Assembly: GCA_949775045.1 (NCBI GenBank)
Contig: OX459110.1
Coordinates: forward strand, 9,619,741 to 9,683,740
Length of the DNA: 64,000 nt
Direction of reading: 5' to 3'
Source: Metridium senile
Taxonomy: Eukaryota > Cnidaria > Anthozoa > Actiniaria > Metridiidae
The stretch's first letter is position 1. Every line of letters begins with the position of its first letter. Made by a program: the position numbers and the translations under genes. The notes under the pieces were generated by a model. The model was not told where the DNA came from, searched no databases, and saw only the letters and a program-made list of their open reading frames with translations. This document shows positions 1-11,100 of this stretch, in pieces.

Positions 1-92
1 GCGGCCTTGTCTTATGCCATCAACTGTCTGGAAACTGGATTTTCCTGGCCAAACGTACGTGGTTTTGGAACGACGTTTTCAAGAGTGAGAAG

Positions 93-3000
93 ATGTTTCA
101 AAATGGTGAGTTTTTAAACCAATATTTCGTAGATTTCGACCAAGATCATGATTATTTATCGCTTTATAATTTAGCTTAAAGAACTGGATTTGAAAACATC
201 ATTTCCATGGGCTTAATATATTCTTTCCGTATTTCCGAGTGTTTGTCTGAAGTTTGTTCTTGATTACTTTAAGAAATACCCCTCGGGAAATAACATATCT
301 TGAAAAAAAAAAATCCTTTATTTTCTTCATTACTAATTCATGCTTTCTCCGCTGTAGTGTGAAAAGCAAGGAGATTTTCGTTGTGATAAACCGATAAACT
401 CTCCTCGTAAATAGATCGATCCTATAAACACCCCCACCTTAGACATTTTTATTTTCTCGATCTCTAAGATCAGGGTTTATTTTTCGATTAAGAATTATAT
501 ATGATCAGCTTTGAATTGAAGTCAGTAATATTTTCTTTAATTGATTTTATATCAGGAGTGTTAATATGTTCATCGATAGCATTGATTCCTCGTTACAGAT
601 GATTTGACATTGTAAATTATCGATTGCGATGTATATATCCTATACTATTCCGCGTTCAATGTTTGTCGGAAAGTAAATTACATTAAGCGTTAAGTAAAGT
701 CCTATTTCGATTAGTTTGTATTTCAAATTAGCTTCCGTTACTCTCAAAAGTAAATAGGAACTCCATAAAGATTCTCAGCGCACGGTATTGGAGATTGACA
801 GGGCCCACAGCTAGTAATTGGCGTAAGCTGTTGTGGTGTCCCTGCCTTCGTGTGAAGGAAAAGCTAAACAAAAATATAATAAAAAATTAAATTTGTAACT
901 AAATTATATTTGTACTTTGAATACGTACATTTTGCTCTGCGGTTATGCAATTTTGTTGCCCGATTTTCAATCTACGATCTGCGGTTTACAATGTTTCTTT
1001 GTTTGTGTTAATCCTGCCGGGTTTAACTCTTAATAAAACCTATAGAGTTAATCCTGCGTTAGTCAGTGCTAGTTTAGAGAGGTTCTTGCCTTGAAATATA
1101 CTTGAGTGTATTACTCTTTAATACACCTTAATTCCATTGTGTTGTTTTGTTGTTATTTGACTATCACACTTAAACTAATACACTTTGTTTCACGGGTTAA
1201 TGAAAGCAACTCTAACTCTTAATGAAACCTATAGAGTTAATCCTGGGTTAGTGCTAATCCGTATTTAACTCTTAATAAAATCAAATCTTAAGGGTTACCG
1301 CGTATTTACCCGAATAAGCGCCGCACTTTAATGCTATAATGTTACTCTAGAACAACATTGGAAATAAAATTTTATCAAAAATTTGATTGTTCAGTTCAAG
1401 GTAATTATATTTCACCGCTCGACCAATATTCGTAGTTGTGATCAAGATGGGGACAGTGAGATCGTGTAAAATTTAATAAGCGCCGCGGCGCTTATTCGAA
1501 TAAATACAGTAATCCTTGGTTAGTGTTTGTCCTGGTTTAACTCTTATTCAAAACTATAGGGTCAATATTACTGGGTTAGTGCTAATCCTGGTTTAACTCT
1601 TATTAAAACCTGTAGAGTTAGAGTGGTTTTCATTAACCCGTGAAACAAAGTGTATTAGTAATTAAAGTGAGAGTAAAATAACAACAAAAGAACACAATGA
1701 AATTAAGGTGTTTAAAGAGTAATACACTAAAGTGTGTTTTACGGGTTAATGAAACTGACCACTCTAATAAACTGTAGAGTTAATCCTGGGTAAGCGCTAA
1801 TCCTTTTTGCACTTACTCTATAAAACCTATAGAGTTAATTCTGGGTTAGCGCGGATAATCCTGGTTTTACTCTTACTAAAACCTATAGAGTTAACTCTGC
1901 CCGGGTGCTATTCCGCGAGGTCTGTTGTACTAACTCAAATATATTCAAAAATTATTTAAAATGTTTTCGCACCTCAATCACGAATTAATCAATTTTTTAT
2001 TACACAACTTTTGTTGAGGTTTGACCACTGTACATATTACTCAGTTGATTTTGTTGTACGGACAGTTCCGTTTAGAAATAAGAAATATAAAAACTTAGAG
2101 AAGCCCTCATTCATTATTTTGTATTCTGGGGCTTTTCCGTTTCGGTCCAGCTTCGCTTCAAACGTTTTGTTTGATTTCGGATTCGGACTGCACAACAACA
2201 AACATCTATATAACTTTAAATTATCAAAACCACATAAAAGGGTCGATTATTGTGGGTTGTCTTTTGAAAACAACTTGGAGAAATTGCTTTTGAAATAATA
2301 ATTGAGTAAAATTGTACAATAACTAGCGACTAAATGTGTATGCACTGGGTTGCTTTTATTTGAAGCAATTGCATTATTAAACTGGAATGTATTGTGTTTC
2401 TTTTTAAATCAATTGGAGTAAAATTGTACGTTAGCTAGCGACTAAATTTGTATGCAATGACCTGCTTTTTGAAGCAATTGGAATAAAATTGTACAAGAAC
2501 TAGCGATTAAACTAGAATGGATTTTGTTTCTTTTTCAATCTTTTATAGAAGAATTGTATGTCGATAACTTGCGGTTAAACGGTCGTGGACTGTTATTTCT
2601 ATGTTTACAATATTTTTAAGGAAGAAATTGAAGCGAAAATGTAGAGTAACTTGCGGTCAATTTATTGTGGACTGCGTCGGTGTTTTTGAGGAAAGAGTCT
2701 AGCCGAAACTGCACGATATCCAGCGATCTAAATAGTATGATTGGGCTGTGTTGCTTTTTGAATCAATTGGAGTCGAATTGTACGATAGCTTAAGGTTGAA
2801 ATAGCGTGGACTATTTGTTTTTGTTTATCGTTTTCATTTTTTAAGGAGAAAATTGAAACAAAAGGGTAGCTTGCGGTTAATTTACTGTAAACTGCGTCGG
2901 TGCTTTTGAGCAAAGGGTTTAGTCAAAACTGCACGATAACTAAGGAGCACTCCAAATGAAAAATGTTAAAATAACATGAGCTCATGTACGACTTGATCTC

Positions 3001-6000
3001 GTGAAATAATAGTCCCATACACAGTTTCCTGCGCCATCTTTAAAGGTAGCCGGGCCTTTACATCGAAGCGACACGAACGTTGAGCTTGTAATGATAGAGA
3101 TCTTTTAACACCTTAATTAAGGGACAATTATTCACGTTTCTCTATCATTGCAAGCTCAACGTTCGTCTGGCTTCGATGTTAAGGCCACGCTACCTTTTGT
3201 GATGGCGCAGGGAACTGCATCGGAACGAACATTGAGCTCAGTTGCAATGATAGCGACCTTTTAACACCTTAAGGGACATTTATTCACGTTTCTGTATCAT
3301 TGCAAGCTCAACGTTTTTTTAGTTCGTCTCGCTTCGATGTAAAGGCCACGCTACCTTTCAAGATGGCGCAGGGAACTATGAAGGGTACTGTTGCTAAATA
3401 ACAGCTTAGGATCATACCTTTCCATGCCATTTCTGTTAACTTATTCTATTAATAACATTCTTTGAAAATTTTAGAATCCAACACAACTGATCAATGGCGT
3501 GGCTTCAATGTACGAAGTGACCTCCAGGTTTTCATGACAACGATCTACGTCATCACCTTCGCTATCGCGCTGCTAGGCAACAATTTGGTCATCCATGCAG
3601 TCGTTCAATACCAGCATATGAGAACTGCTACCAATGTATTAATAGCGAATATGGCCGTCGCAGACCTTATAACGACTTTACTGGCTATGCCATACTCTAT
3701 TATTTTCTTATATATCCAGGGGCGTTGGTTCGGGGGCGTGTTCGGGTCATTATCATGCAAAACAATCCATTTCGTCATCGCCGTTACCATAGCAGCGTCA
3801 ATCATCGCTCTATTCCTACTGTCACTGGAGCGTTTCTGTGCGGTGGTGTACCCCCTGAAATATTTCCCTATGGTTCACAACAAGAAGTTTCTAACGGTGT
3901 GTGTCTGGGGGGTGTCTGCTTTGATCATGATAGTCTACCTGATCGTCTACCGCGTTAACAACTACAACGACAAAACCTACTGGTGTCAGCTTATCTGGGA
4001 GCCTGAATTCAACAACCAAAAGTCTCCCAAGACATTCTACCTAATCGTCTTTCTACTACTCTACCTAATCCCTCTTGCGGCCATCGCCTTCATGCATACC
4101 AGCATAATGAGACGACTGTGGAGGCGCAAAGTACCCGGCAATCGACACGAGTTGAACCGACGAGCAGCTTTAAGGAGCCGACGGAGTGTGGTTAAGATGT
4201 TAGCAGTTGTTCTCGTTGTCTTTACGTTATGTTGGATTCCCGTACACATTATGCATATCGTTATTAACTTTCACTTTGATCAGTACAAGAAACTGTCTCC
4301 ATGGACAGTGATGATATTGTTCTGGGTGTCACACGCTAACAGTGCAATTAACCCGTATATCTTTATCACGATGAACCAGAGCTTTAGGAAGATTGTCATG
4401 GGGGTGGTCAATAAGTGTATCACGTGCAATACACGTGCTGTGACACGTCATCGACCAGGAGGTATGCTAACAATCTCTAAATCTAAAGTATATGCTGTGA
4501 CGTGAAGTACGGCCACAAATTCAGTGTCCGCCAGTGGTGTAGTTTGTACCAATTAATAACAATTTTCTGACATTGATATTAATTTGATTACCAAAAATGT
4601 GTAATTTACCGTCAAACGCCGAATTTATAACCGTCAATGGTCAGAGTACCCCATTCTTAATCATTGATATTATCATCATCATCATCATCTTCATCGCCAT
4701 CTTCATCGCCCTAAACATCATCGTCGTGGTCGTTGTCTTAATCGCATCATCACCACCACCATTATGATTGTGTTATATTTAATACTCATCATTGTCATCA
4801 TCTTAATCATCGTATTCTTAATAATAATCATCATCATAGTCGTCTTAATCGTCGTCGTTGACATCTAATCATCATCATCATCCCGTCTTAATCATCATCA
4901 TCATCCCGTCTTAATCATCATCATCATCCCGTCTTAATCATCATCATCTCGTCTTAATCATCATCATCATCTCGTCTTAATCATCATCATCATCTCGTCT
5001 TAATCATCATCATCATCCCGTCTTAATCATCATCATCATCCCGTCTTAATCATCATCATCATCTCGTCTTAATCATCATCATCATCCCGTCTTAATCATC
5101 ATCATCATCCCGTCTTAATCATCATCATCATCCCGTCTTAATCATCATCATCATCCCGTCTTAATCATCATCATCATCCCGTCTTAATCATCATCATCAT
5201 CCCGTCTTAATCATCATCATCATCTCGTCTTAATCATCATCATCATCCCGTCTTAATCATCATCATCATCTCGTCTTAATCATCATCATCATCCCGTCTT
5301 AATCATCATCATCATCTCGTCTTAATCATCATCATCATCCCGTCTTAATCATCATCATCATCCCGTCTTAATCATCATCATCATCTCGTCTTAATCATCA
5401 TCATCATCTCGTCTTAATCATCATCATCATCCCGTCTTAATCATCATCATCATCCCGTCTTAATCATCATCATCATCTCGTCTTAATCATCATCATCATC
5501 TCGTCTTAATCATCATCATCATCTCGTCTTAATCATCATCATCATCCCGTCTTAATCATCATCATCATCCCGTCTTAATCATCATCATCATCCCGTCTTA
5601 ATTATCATCATCATAATCTTAATAATAACCATCATAGTCGTCTTAATCATCTTCGTTGTCGTCGTTATATCTTAATAATAATCATCATCATCGTCGTCTT
5701 AATCATCATCATCATCCCGTCTTAATCATCATCATCGTCGTCTTAATCATCATCATTATCGTCGTCATTGTCATAATCATTACCAACGACATTATAAACA
5801 AAACTGTCCTGATACCATCATTATTTATTTACAGGCTTCTTGAAAACCAGATTCATGTCGAGTGAATGCCGCGGCTATACCTTGGCTGAGAGCACGACCA
5901 GGTCCCCGGAGTCACCGCAACTCAACCTAAGAACCTTTACAAACATGGCTACCCTGGACACTCCTGGCTCTCCTACACTTTACCATGGCAACAAATCAAG

Positions 6001-6016
6001 TGAATCAAGCCTATGA
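93..6016 (+). CDS. Class A (rhodopsin-family) neuropeptide-type GPCR, three exons
   Basis: Exons 93-105, 3475-4461 and 5835-6016 join in frame to give about 393 residues. Seven membrane segments are visible. Landmarks are a GNN in TM1, NMAVAD with the TM2 Asp near residue 68, Cys99 before TM3, ERF in place of DRY (residues 123-125), an ECL2 Cys in YWCQL, FTLCWIP in TM6 and NSAINPY in TM7. A CITC pair in the tail could be palmitoylated. The N-terminus carries two Asn sequons (NES, NTT), as expected outside the cell. By family knowledge it is a plasma-membrane receptor for a small peptide coupled to G proteins; the ligand cannot be read from sequence. The start at 93 is chosen because MFQN splices in phase (G|AA) to the acceptor at 3474 and the donor is GTGAGT. 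The frame upstream of 93 stays open to the window edge, so an earlier start is possible. Codons before 3475 in the long ORF are intron. Confidence 0.82.
785..880 (+). repeat. Dispersed repeat with 'ggcgtaagctgttgtggtgt' core
   Basis: The core 'attggcgtaagctgttgtgg' recurs at about 7480-7530 in the same orientation and at about 52,020-52,075 inverted. Near 52 kb it extends into a longer GC-richer segment to about 52,260. The flanking 'cttcrtrtgaaggaaaa' is shared. The family was not identified; it is probably an old transposon or SINE fragment. Confidence 0.6.
1025..1905. repeat. Nested AT-rich foldback repeats
   Basis: The motif 'acctatagagttaatcctg' recurs at least five times. Two divergent foldbacks (about 1080-1215 and 1622-1770) carry 'cgggttaatgaaa' and 'ttcattaacccgtgaaaca' as near-inverted ends around a variable core. 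This looks like several MITE insertions into one another. A similar 'gagtggttttcat' foldback is at 20,370-20,635. Confidence 0.55.
3020..3390. repeat. Foldback element (two adjacent copies), 'caagctcaacgttcgtctcg' family
   Basis: Inverted arms read 'gcgccatctttaaaggtagc' on one side and 'gctaccttttgtgatggcgc' on the other, around 'gaacgttgagct' and 'agctcaacgttc'. A second copy follows at once. Single right arms occur at 23,575-23,660 and 44,305-44,375. No transposase ORF is present, so it is a non-autonomous MITE-like family. Confidence 0.7.
3475..4461 (+). CDS. GPCR exon 2 (all seven TM segments)
   Basis: The exon follows a TTTTAG acceptor and enters in phase 1 (G|AA, Glu). It holds the complete 7TM core. 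A donor (GAG|GTATGC) lies at 4462; splicing there to 5835 keeps the frame. If the intron is retained, translation adds about 14 residues and stops at 4505, giving a short tail. A basic third intracellular loop (RRAALRSRRS) is present before TM6. Confidence 0.88.
4462..5834 (+). repeat. GPCR intron 2 with 23-bp minisatellite
   Basis: About 4870-5605 is a near-perfect array of roughly 31 units of 23 bp (core 'taatcatcatcatcat' plus cccgtct or ctcgtct). It is flanked by degenerate TCA repeats at 4675-4870 and 5605-5790. A C/T variant alternates among units, which would suit genotyping of array evolution. ORFs inside are artefacts of the repeat. Confidence 0.9.
5835..6016 (+). CDS. GPCR exon 3: Ser/Thr-rich cytoplasmic tail
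   Basis: The exon follows a good acceptor (TTATTTATTTACAG) and continues the receptor frame from Gly (G|GC) for 59 residues to TGA at 6014. The peptide has many Ser and Thr, including STTRSPESP and TPGSPT. In class A receptors such clusters are kinase and arrestin sites. The exon is GC-richer than its surroundings, which supports coding. It sits just after the 23-bp minisatellite intron. Confidence 0.75.
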
Positions 6017-6164
6017 ACCTGTCGTCATGAAAAACTGGCAAGCGGTAACGTAATGATATTATAACATACAGTGTTGCTGTTGTCATACTGAACTGCATGT
6101 GCCAAAAGACTCTCAATAGACTCTGGAACTGATTCAATACAGAACAATATAGGTTAAGCCAGGC

Positions 6165-6665
6165 TTGTTTAGAAATATTTTGATTCAGTGTACATGCATG
6201 TATGAGAAGCTAGTCAGTCCAGAACAATAGTTATTCAAATTGGTCACCATATTTTGATTCAGTGTACATGTATGAGAAGCTAGTCAGTCCAGAACAATAG
6301 TTATTCAAATTGGTCACCATATTTTGATTCAGTGTACATGTATGAGAAGCTAGTCAGTCCAGAACAATAGTTATTCAAATTGGTCACCATATTTTGATTC
6401 AGTGTACATGTATGAGAAGCTAGTCAGTCCAGAACAATAGTTATTCAAATTGGTCACCATATTTTGATTCAGTGTACTTGTATGAGAAGCTAGTCAGTCC
6501 AGAACAAAACTTATTCAAATTGGTCACCATATTTTGATTCAGTCTACTTGTATGAGAAGCTAGTCAGTCTAGAACAATAGTTGTTCAAACTGGTAATCAT
6601 ATTTTGACTCAGTCAGTGTACATGTATCAGAAGCTAGTCAGTAGACAGAAGACCTAGAATAGTTA
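6165..6665. repeat. 70-bp tandem repeat, about 6-7 copies
   Basis: The block containing 'ttggtcaccatattttgatt' recurs every 70 bp (for example 6241, 6311, 6381). Early copies are almost identical and the last two degenerate. It lies about 150 bp downstream of the receptor stop. Confidence 0.9.
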
Positions 6666-6715
6666 TTCAAAAGGGTTTCCATATTTTGATTAAGACAATT
6701 TATATGAGAAGCTTA

Positions 6716-6858
6716 GAGTACAAACACTAAAAGTGTGCAACATAAATACCACTAAATACTGCTAAATTATGCAAATTCTTTTGTTCTCTATTGTTTAATC
6801 AACACTATATTTAGTGGTAAATAGTACAAAGTATTGCACACTTTTAGTGTTTGTACTC
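6716..6858. mobile_element. MITE with 'gagtacaaacactaaaagtg' ends, copy 1
   Basis: Terminal inverted repeats (gagtacaaacactaaaagtg and its complement) enclose a short AT-rich core. The flanking TA on both sides fits a TA target duplication, as in Tc1/mariner-type elements. A nearly identical copy is at 63,438-63,569, and a diverged relative at about 20,992-21,130. Confidence 0.85.
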
Positions 6859-7189
6859 TATAAGTCCAGAACAATATAAATTTAGATTCAGTGTACATGT
6901 ATGAGATGCTGACCAACCCAGCATTATATTATTTCAAATCGATGTATATAATAACTGATTAATTCAAGGGCCATAAATTTTGAACGTATCAATCAAAACT
7001 TAGCTGCATCTGTTTTTCCTCAATAGACTTCTTTACATTCCTTGTTTGTTGTCCCATTTCAGATCACATGATGCCACCCTTGGGAATTGTTTCTTTCACA
7101 TGTAAATGATATAACGTTCATCATAAAAGTACAATTCTCAAAGGAACGACACGTGGTCTCAAGTGGGAAATTAGCATACGGAGTTAAAG

Positions 7190-7340
7190 AGGTCTATTCT
7201 CCACTTTCACATAACCATAATGCCTTCTGTTTTTTTTTTTTTTTGGGGGGGGAGGGGGGTAGATATTGTAATTCAAATATGCTTGATTTGAATTACAATA
7301 GCTACCCCCTCCCCCATAATTAAAAGGTTATTTTGAAAGT
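7190..7340. repeat. Small foldback with G-rich and C-rich arms
   Basis: 'gtagatattgtaattcaaat' and 'atttgaattacaatagctac' are complementary and flanked by a poly-G/poly-C pair; 'ctactttc' and 'gaaagtag' flank it further out. It is probably a MITE relic. Apart from the dispersed repeat at 7480-7530 and TACG-rich partly inverted sequence at 7660-7860, nothing else is recognised in 6860-8050. Confidence 0.5.
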
Positions 7341-8059
7341 AGAGAATGTCCCGTTTAATCTCAATGATCAGAATGCCATTCTATAATTTCACAACAACCA
7401 CAATGTTTTTTACGTAAGAAAACGTGAAACACACGGCAGTCTACGTAAAACAAATACTGCGTACTGCAATGCGTCACAGTTATTGGCGTAAGCTGTTGTG
7501 GTGTCCTTGCCTTCGTATGAAGGAAAAAGCAGAATAAATAAACAAAAACAAACTTAAACTACGTAACAAGCTGAAATAACTTAAACTGTGCACTTCAAAC
7601 CCTTTTACGTTAATGATAAATTTTGAGCTGGTTTTATGTAGTGTGATCACGCTTTGACGTATCGTAACATGTGCGTAATATATTTTTACGTAAACACGTA
7701 ACGTAACATAAACGCAACAAAAACGCACCTTTATTTTTACGTAGAAATTTATGCAAAATCAGTAAGTCGTCCACCGTTTAAAGTCTATAGTTCTCTGGCT
7801 TAATTGCATTACGAGTTTTAAATAAAGGTACGTTTTTGTTGCGTTTATATTACGTTACGGTCGCAGCTTTAAAGTTGTTTTACTAGTTATAAATTAAAAT
7901 TTAAAGTAAAGTCGAATAAACTATTTGTTACTTGAATAATCTTATCTTTATTGTGGGGGAGGAGTTTGGGAATGCATTTGTGGTTGATAATGATTGTTGA
8001 GGGTGTGGGAGAAGGGAGAGTTACCCAGATGTTTGGGATCCCTGTGGTAAGCCGCTCCT

Positions 8060-8167
8060 GCTAGTTTCCAATCCATAATCAAGATGGCGGACGGGACGAA
8101 GATTTAGTGACTGCGCAGTTTGCTCTTCTTTATCTCGGTGTTTAGAGTATCTATGCTGACAAAGAAG
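8060..8167 (+). promoter_or_regulatory. Candidate first exon / transcription start region
   Basis: The segment contains 'aagatggcggac' (YY1-like, common just downstream of metazoan starts) and 'ctgcgcag' (NRF1-like half). It then has a pyrimidine-rich stretch and a five-codon ORF start (MLTKK) ending at a moderate donor AAG|GTAGGA at 8168. It is GC-richer than its surroundings. A seven-codon upstream ORF (MADGTKI) precedes it. Assignment to a transcript is inference. Confidence 0.35.
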
Positions 8168-11100
8168 GTAGGAACAGTGTATATATTAATAGAAGATTGT
8201 TCCAGTGTCAATGTAAAGGCTGGAAATAGTTTTATTTTGTTGTTTTTGCAAATAATTCAATCTTAAAACACTGCTCTGTTATAAAGTAAACTAAAGCCAT
8301 AATTTTAATACTAGATTGCACCCTGCGAGCAGAGGTTTCATTCCTCTTACTCCATATAGGAAAGAGAAATAAAACTATGCTCGCAGGGTGTAGATATAGT
8401 TAACGTTTTATTTAATAATCTGATGAAAATCACTGATGTATTCAGAAAACATTTTTGTTTGAATTTGCTTAGGATGACCACCTTCAACATGCTCAATTAC
8501 TGTTTTAGACTACCACATACAAACTACTAATATGATGACACTGAACTCTCACGATTGGTTTATAATTGTCAAAATCCATATTACCGTTGTTGTTACCAGT
8601 ATGTTTGTTATAATTGTCATCATTATTATTGTCATCATGACCATCATGATTACTATCATTAATTATCATCATCATGATTATTATCATCATCATCATATTT
8701 ATCATTATCATCATCATGATTATTATCATTATCATCATATTTATCATTATCATCATCATATTTATTAATGATTGTGTTACACAATGAAGTGCAGACACGT
8801 CCTTGGACGCTCTCCGTTTTTAGTTATTTTACTTCTCCTACGATGTTTGGTATTGGTTCAAAAGTACCCAGGAGTCAATCTTTATCAACCAAGTCACTAC
8901 TGGCAAACTTTGGAAACTAAAGCTCCATCATTGACGGTAAAAATACAGAGTTTCGTTCAACGTTCACCGGTGACTTGTTGGTTTTGGTTTTGTTTATGCA
9001 AGATTCTCAACGATAACAATAGCATTGATTTTGCATTGTCTGTTTGTTTTATACGACCTGACAGACCAACATTCCAGCAACAATGCAGAATTAAAAGACA
9101 GAAGAGACCGTGTATTTACTATGCAAATTCTGTCTCAACATTCCGGCCTTTGTTAATGGGAGATCTTGTGTTCAAGCTTAATCCGGGTCCCGAGAATTAT
9201 AATAAAATACCAACACAGCTTTCCACTGGTGGAGGAAATAAGCGAACAAAGCCATCGTCACGCAACACTAACAACCTCATCAGAGTCAATTGTTCCAGCA
9301 ATGTCCTGATGAATAAATATCACAAAAAACAACAACATATGTTACTGTGCACTTTGAACGCTCGCTCGGTGAGAAACAAGACCGCCGATCTTTTCAGTTA
9401 TGTCTGTGACTGCAAGGCCGATATATTTGCAATAACAGAAAGTTGGCTTACTGACGAGGATGCAGCTGTTAGGGTTGAACTTTGTCCCGATGGATATAAA
9501 TTTATGGGCTGTAATAGAATTGGACGACGAGGAGGTGGCACTGGTCTGATTTTTCGTGACTCATTGAATATAAAGAAAGCGGATGGAGGTGAAAAAGAAT
9601 CCTTTGAGTTTTCGGACTGGATCGTAGCGTCATCATCGGACAAGTTTCGTGTGGTTATCATCTATCGGCCACCATACTCTCTGGATCATCCAATCACAAC
9701 TAACACTTTCTTTACAGAGTTTGCAAAATACATGGAGTCAATTCTATTATCCAAGGAGCAGCTTATCATAACTGGAGATATGAATATACATGTGGATGAC
9801 CCTTCTGATGCGGATGGGCGAAAATTGTTAGATCTTTTGGAATCTCTTGGGCTACAGCAGCATGTTTCACAATCAACACACATCCATGGCCACACCCTAG
9901 ACTTAGTAATAACCCGCCAAGCTGAAAACATCATTACGGAAACTCCACAAGTAGATCGTTACTTGTCAGATCATGCAACAGTTCTGAGTAAGCTATTGTC
10001 ACCAAAGCCTTCACTTACTGTGAGGAAAGTCCAATACAGGAAAATAAAGTCGATTGACACATCAGCTCTTGCTCGTGACTTGGCTGAATCACCTTTGTGT
10101 ATGAGCGCTCGTTCTGGCTCTGAGTTGAGCCCTCATGATTTGGATGTACTTGCCAATGACTACAATCAGACTTTGTCTCAAGTTATTGAGTCACATGCTC
10201 CACTTAAGATAAAAACTATTGTGTCTAGACCAAAAGTACCTTGGTATAATGAAGAAATACATCAAGCAAAGCGCTTGCGTAGAAAGGCGGAAAGAAAATG
10301 GAGAAAAACGGGACTGGAAACTGACTTTCAGTTATTTAAACAAAAGAAGAACCACGCTACCTACCTCTTAAATAGCGCTAAACGTACGTTTTACACAGAC
10401 TTCGTTGAGGAAAACAGCAGTAATCAAAAACAACTATTTAACGCTTGCAATAGGCTTCTGGGCCGAAATAACAGCCACGTCTTGTCGTTTCCTAATTATG
10501 ATGACTCAGCATTGGTGAACGACATGGGGAGATTTTTCATGCGAAAGATTATTAGAATTCGAGATGATATAGCATCTACAGTGATTACTGATAATGAGGC
10601 AATTCCGGATGACCCAATTGTAAACGAGTCCCAGGCACTCTCCGTATTCAAGCCTTTAAGTGAGAAAGATATGTTAGCGCTCATCCATAAATCATCACAG
10701 AAAAGCTGTGGGCTTGATCCCATGCCGACTCCGCTTGTGGTGGAGTGTCTTGCTCATTTACTACCGGTGCTTACATCCATGGTCAACTCGTCGCTTCTCG
10801 CTGGACACTTTCCAAGGTTGTGGAAAGAAGCCCTGGTTAGCCCACGGTTTAAAAAAGCTGGCATTAATGACAATAATCTTCGTCCTGTAAGTAACTTACA
10901 GTATGTGTCTAAGTTGACTGAGCGAGCGGTATTTGATCAATTGAATGACCATCTGATTAATCATAATCTCTACCCAGTGTTGCAGTCGGCATACAGACGA
11001 GGTCACAGCACTGAAACAGCATTACTTAAGATACATAACGACATACTAATGGCTATGAACTCCCAACATGTGGTATTTTTGATTCTTCTAGATCTAAGTG

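Larger units (their letters stand above)
106..3474 (+). other. GPCR intron 1
   Basis: A 3.4-kb intron with GTGAGT donor and TTTTAG acceptor. Stretch 106-780 shows nothing recognisable. The rest holds a dispersed repeat, AT-rich foldbacks, loosely repeated 'gcaattggaataaaattgta' units at about 2290-2940, and a foldback pair at 3020-3390. The 95-codon ORF at 2011-2298 has no recognisable domain. Confidence 0.65.

Noticed and set aside
2011..2298. 95-codon ORF in GPCR intron 1
   Set aside because: No domain, no splice context, AT-rich chance frame.
3462..3474. Start of the GPCR ORF at 3462 (MKIL...)
   Set aside because: The codon is TTG and the stretch is the intron's polypyrimidine/AG acceptor; an upstream exon supplies the N-terminus.
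4870..5605. Regular 23-bp repeat resembling a CRISPR array
   Set aside because: Units are contiguous with no unique spacers, lie in a eukaryotic intron and are simple TCA-rich sequence; it is a minisatellite.
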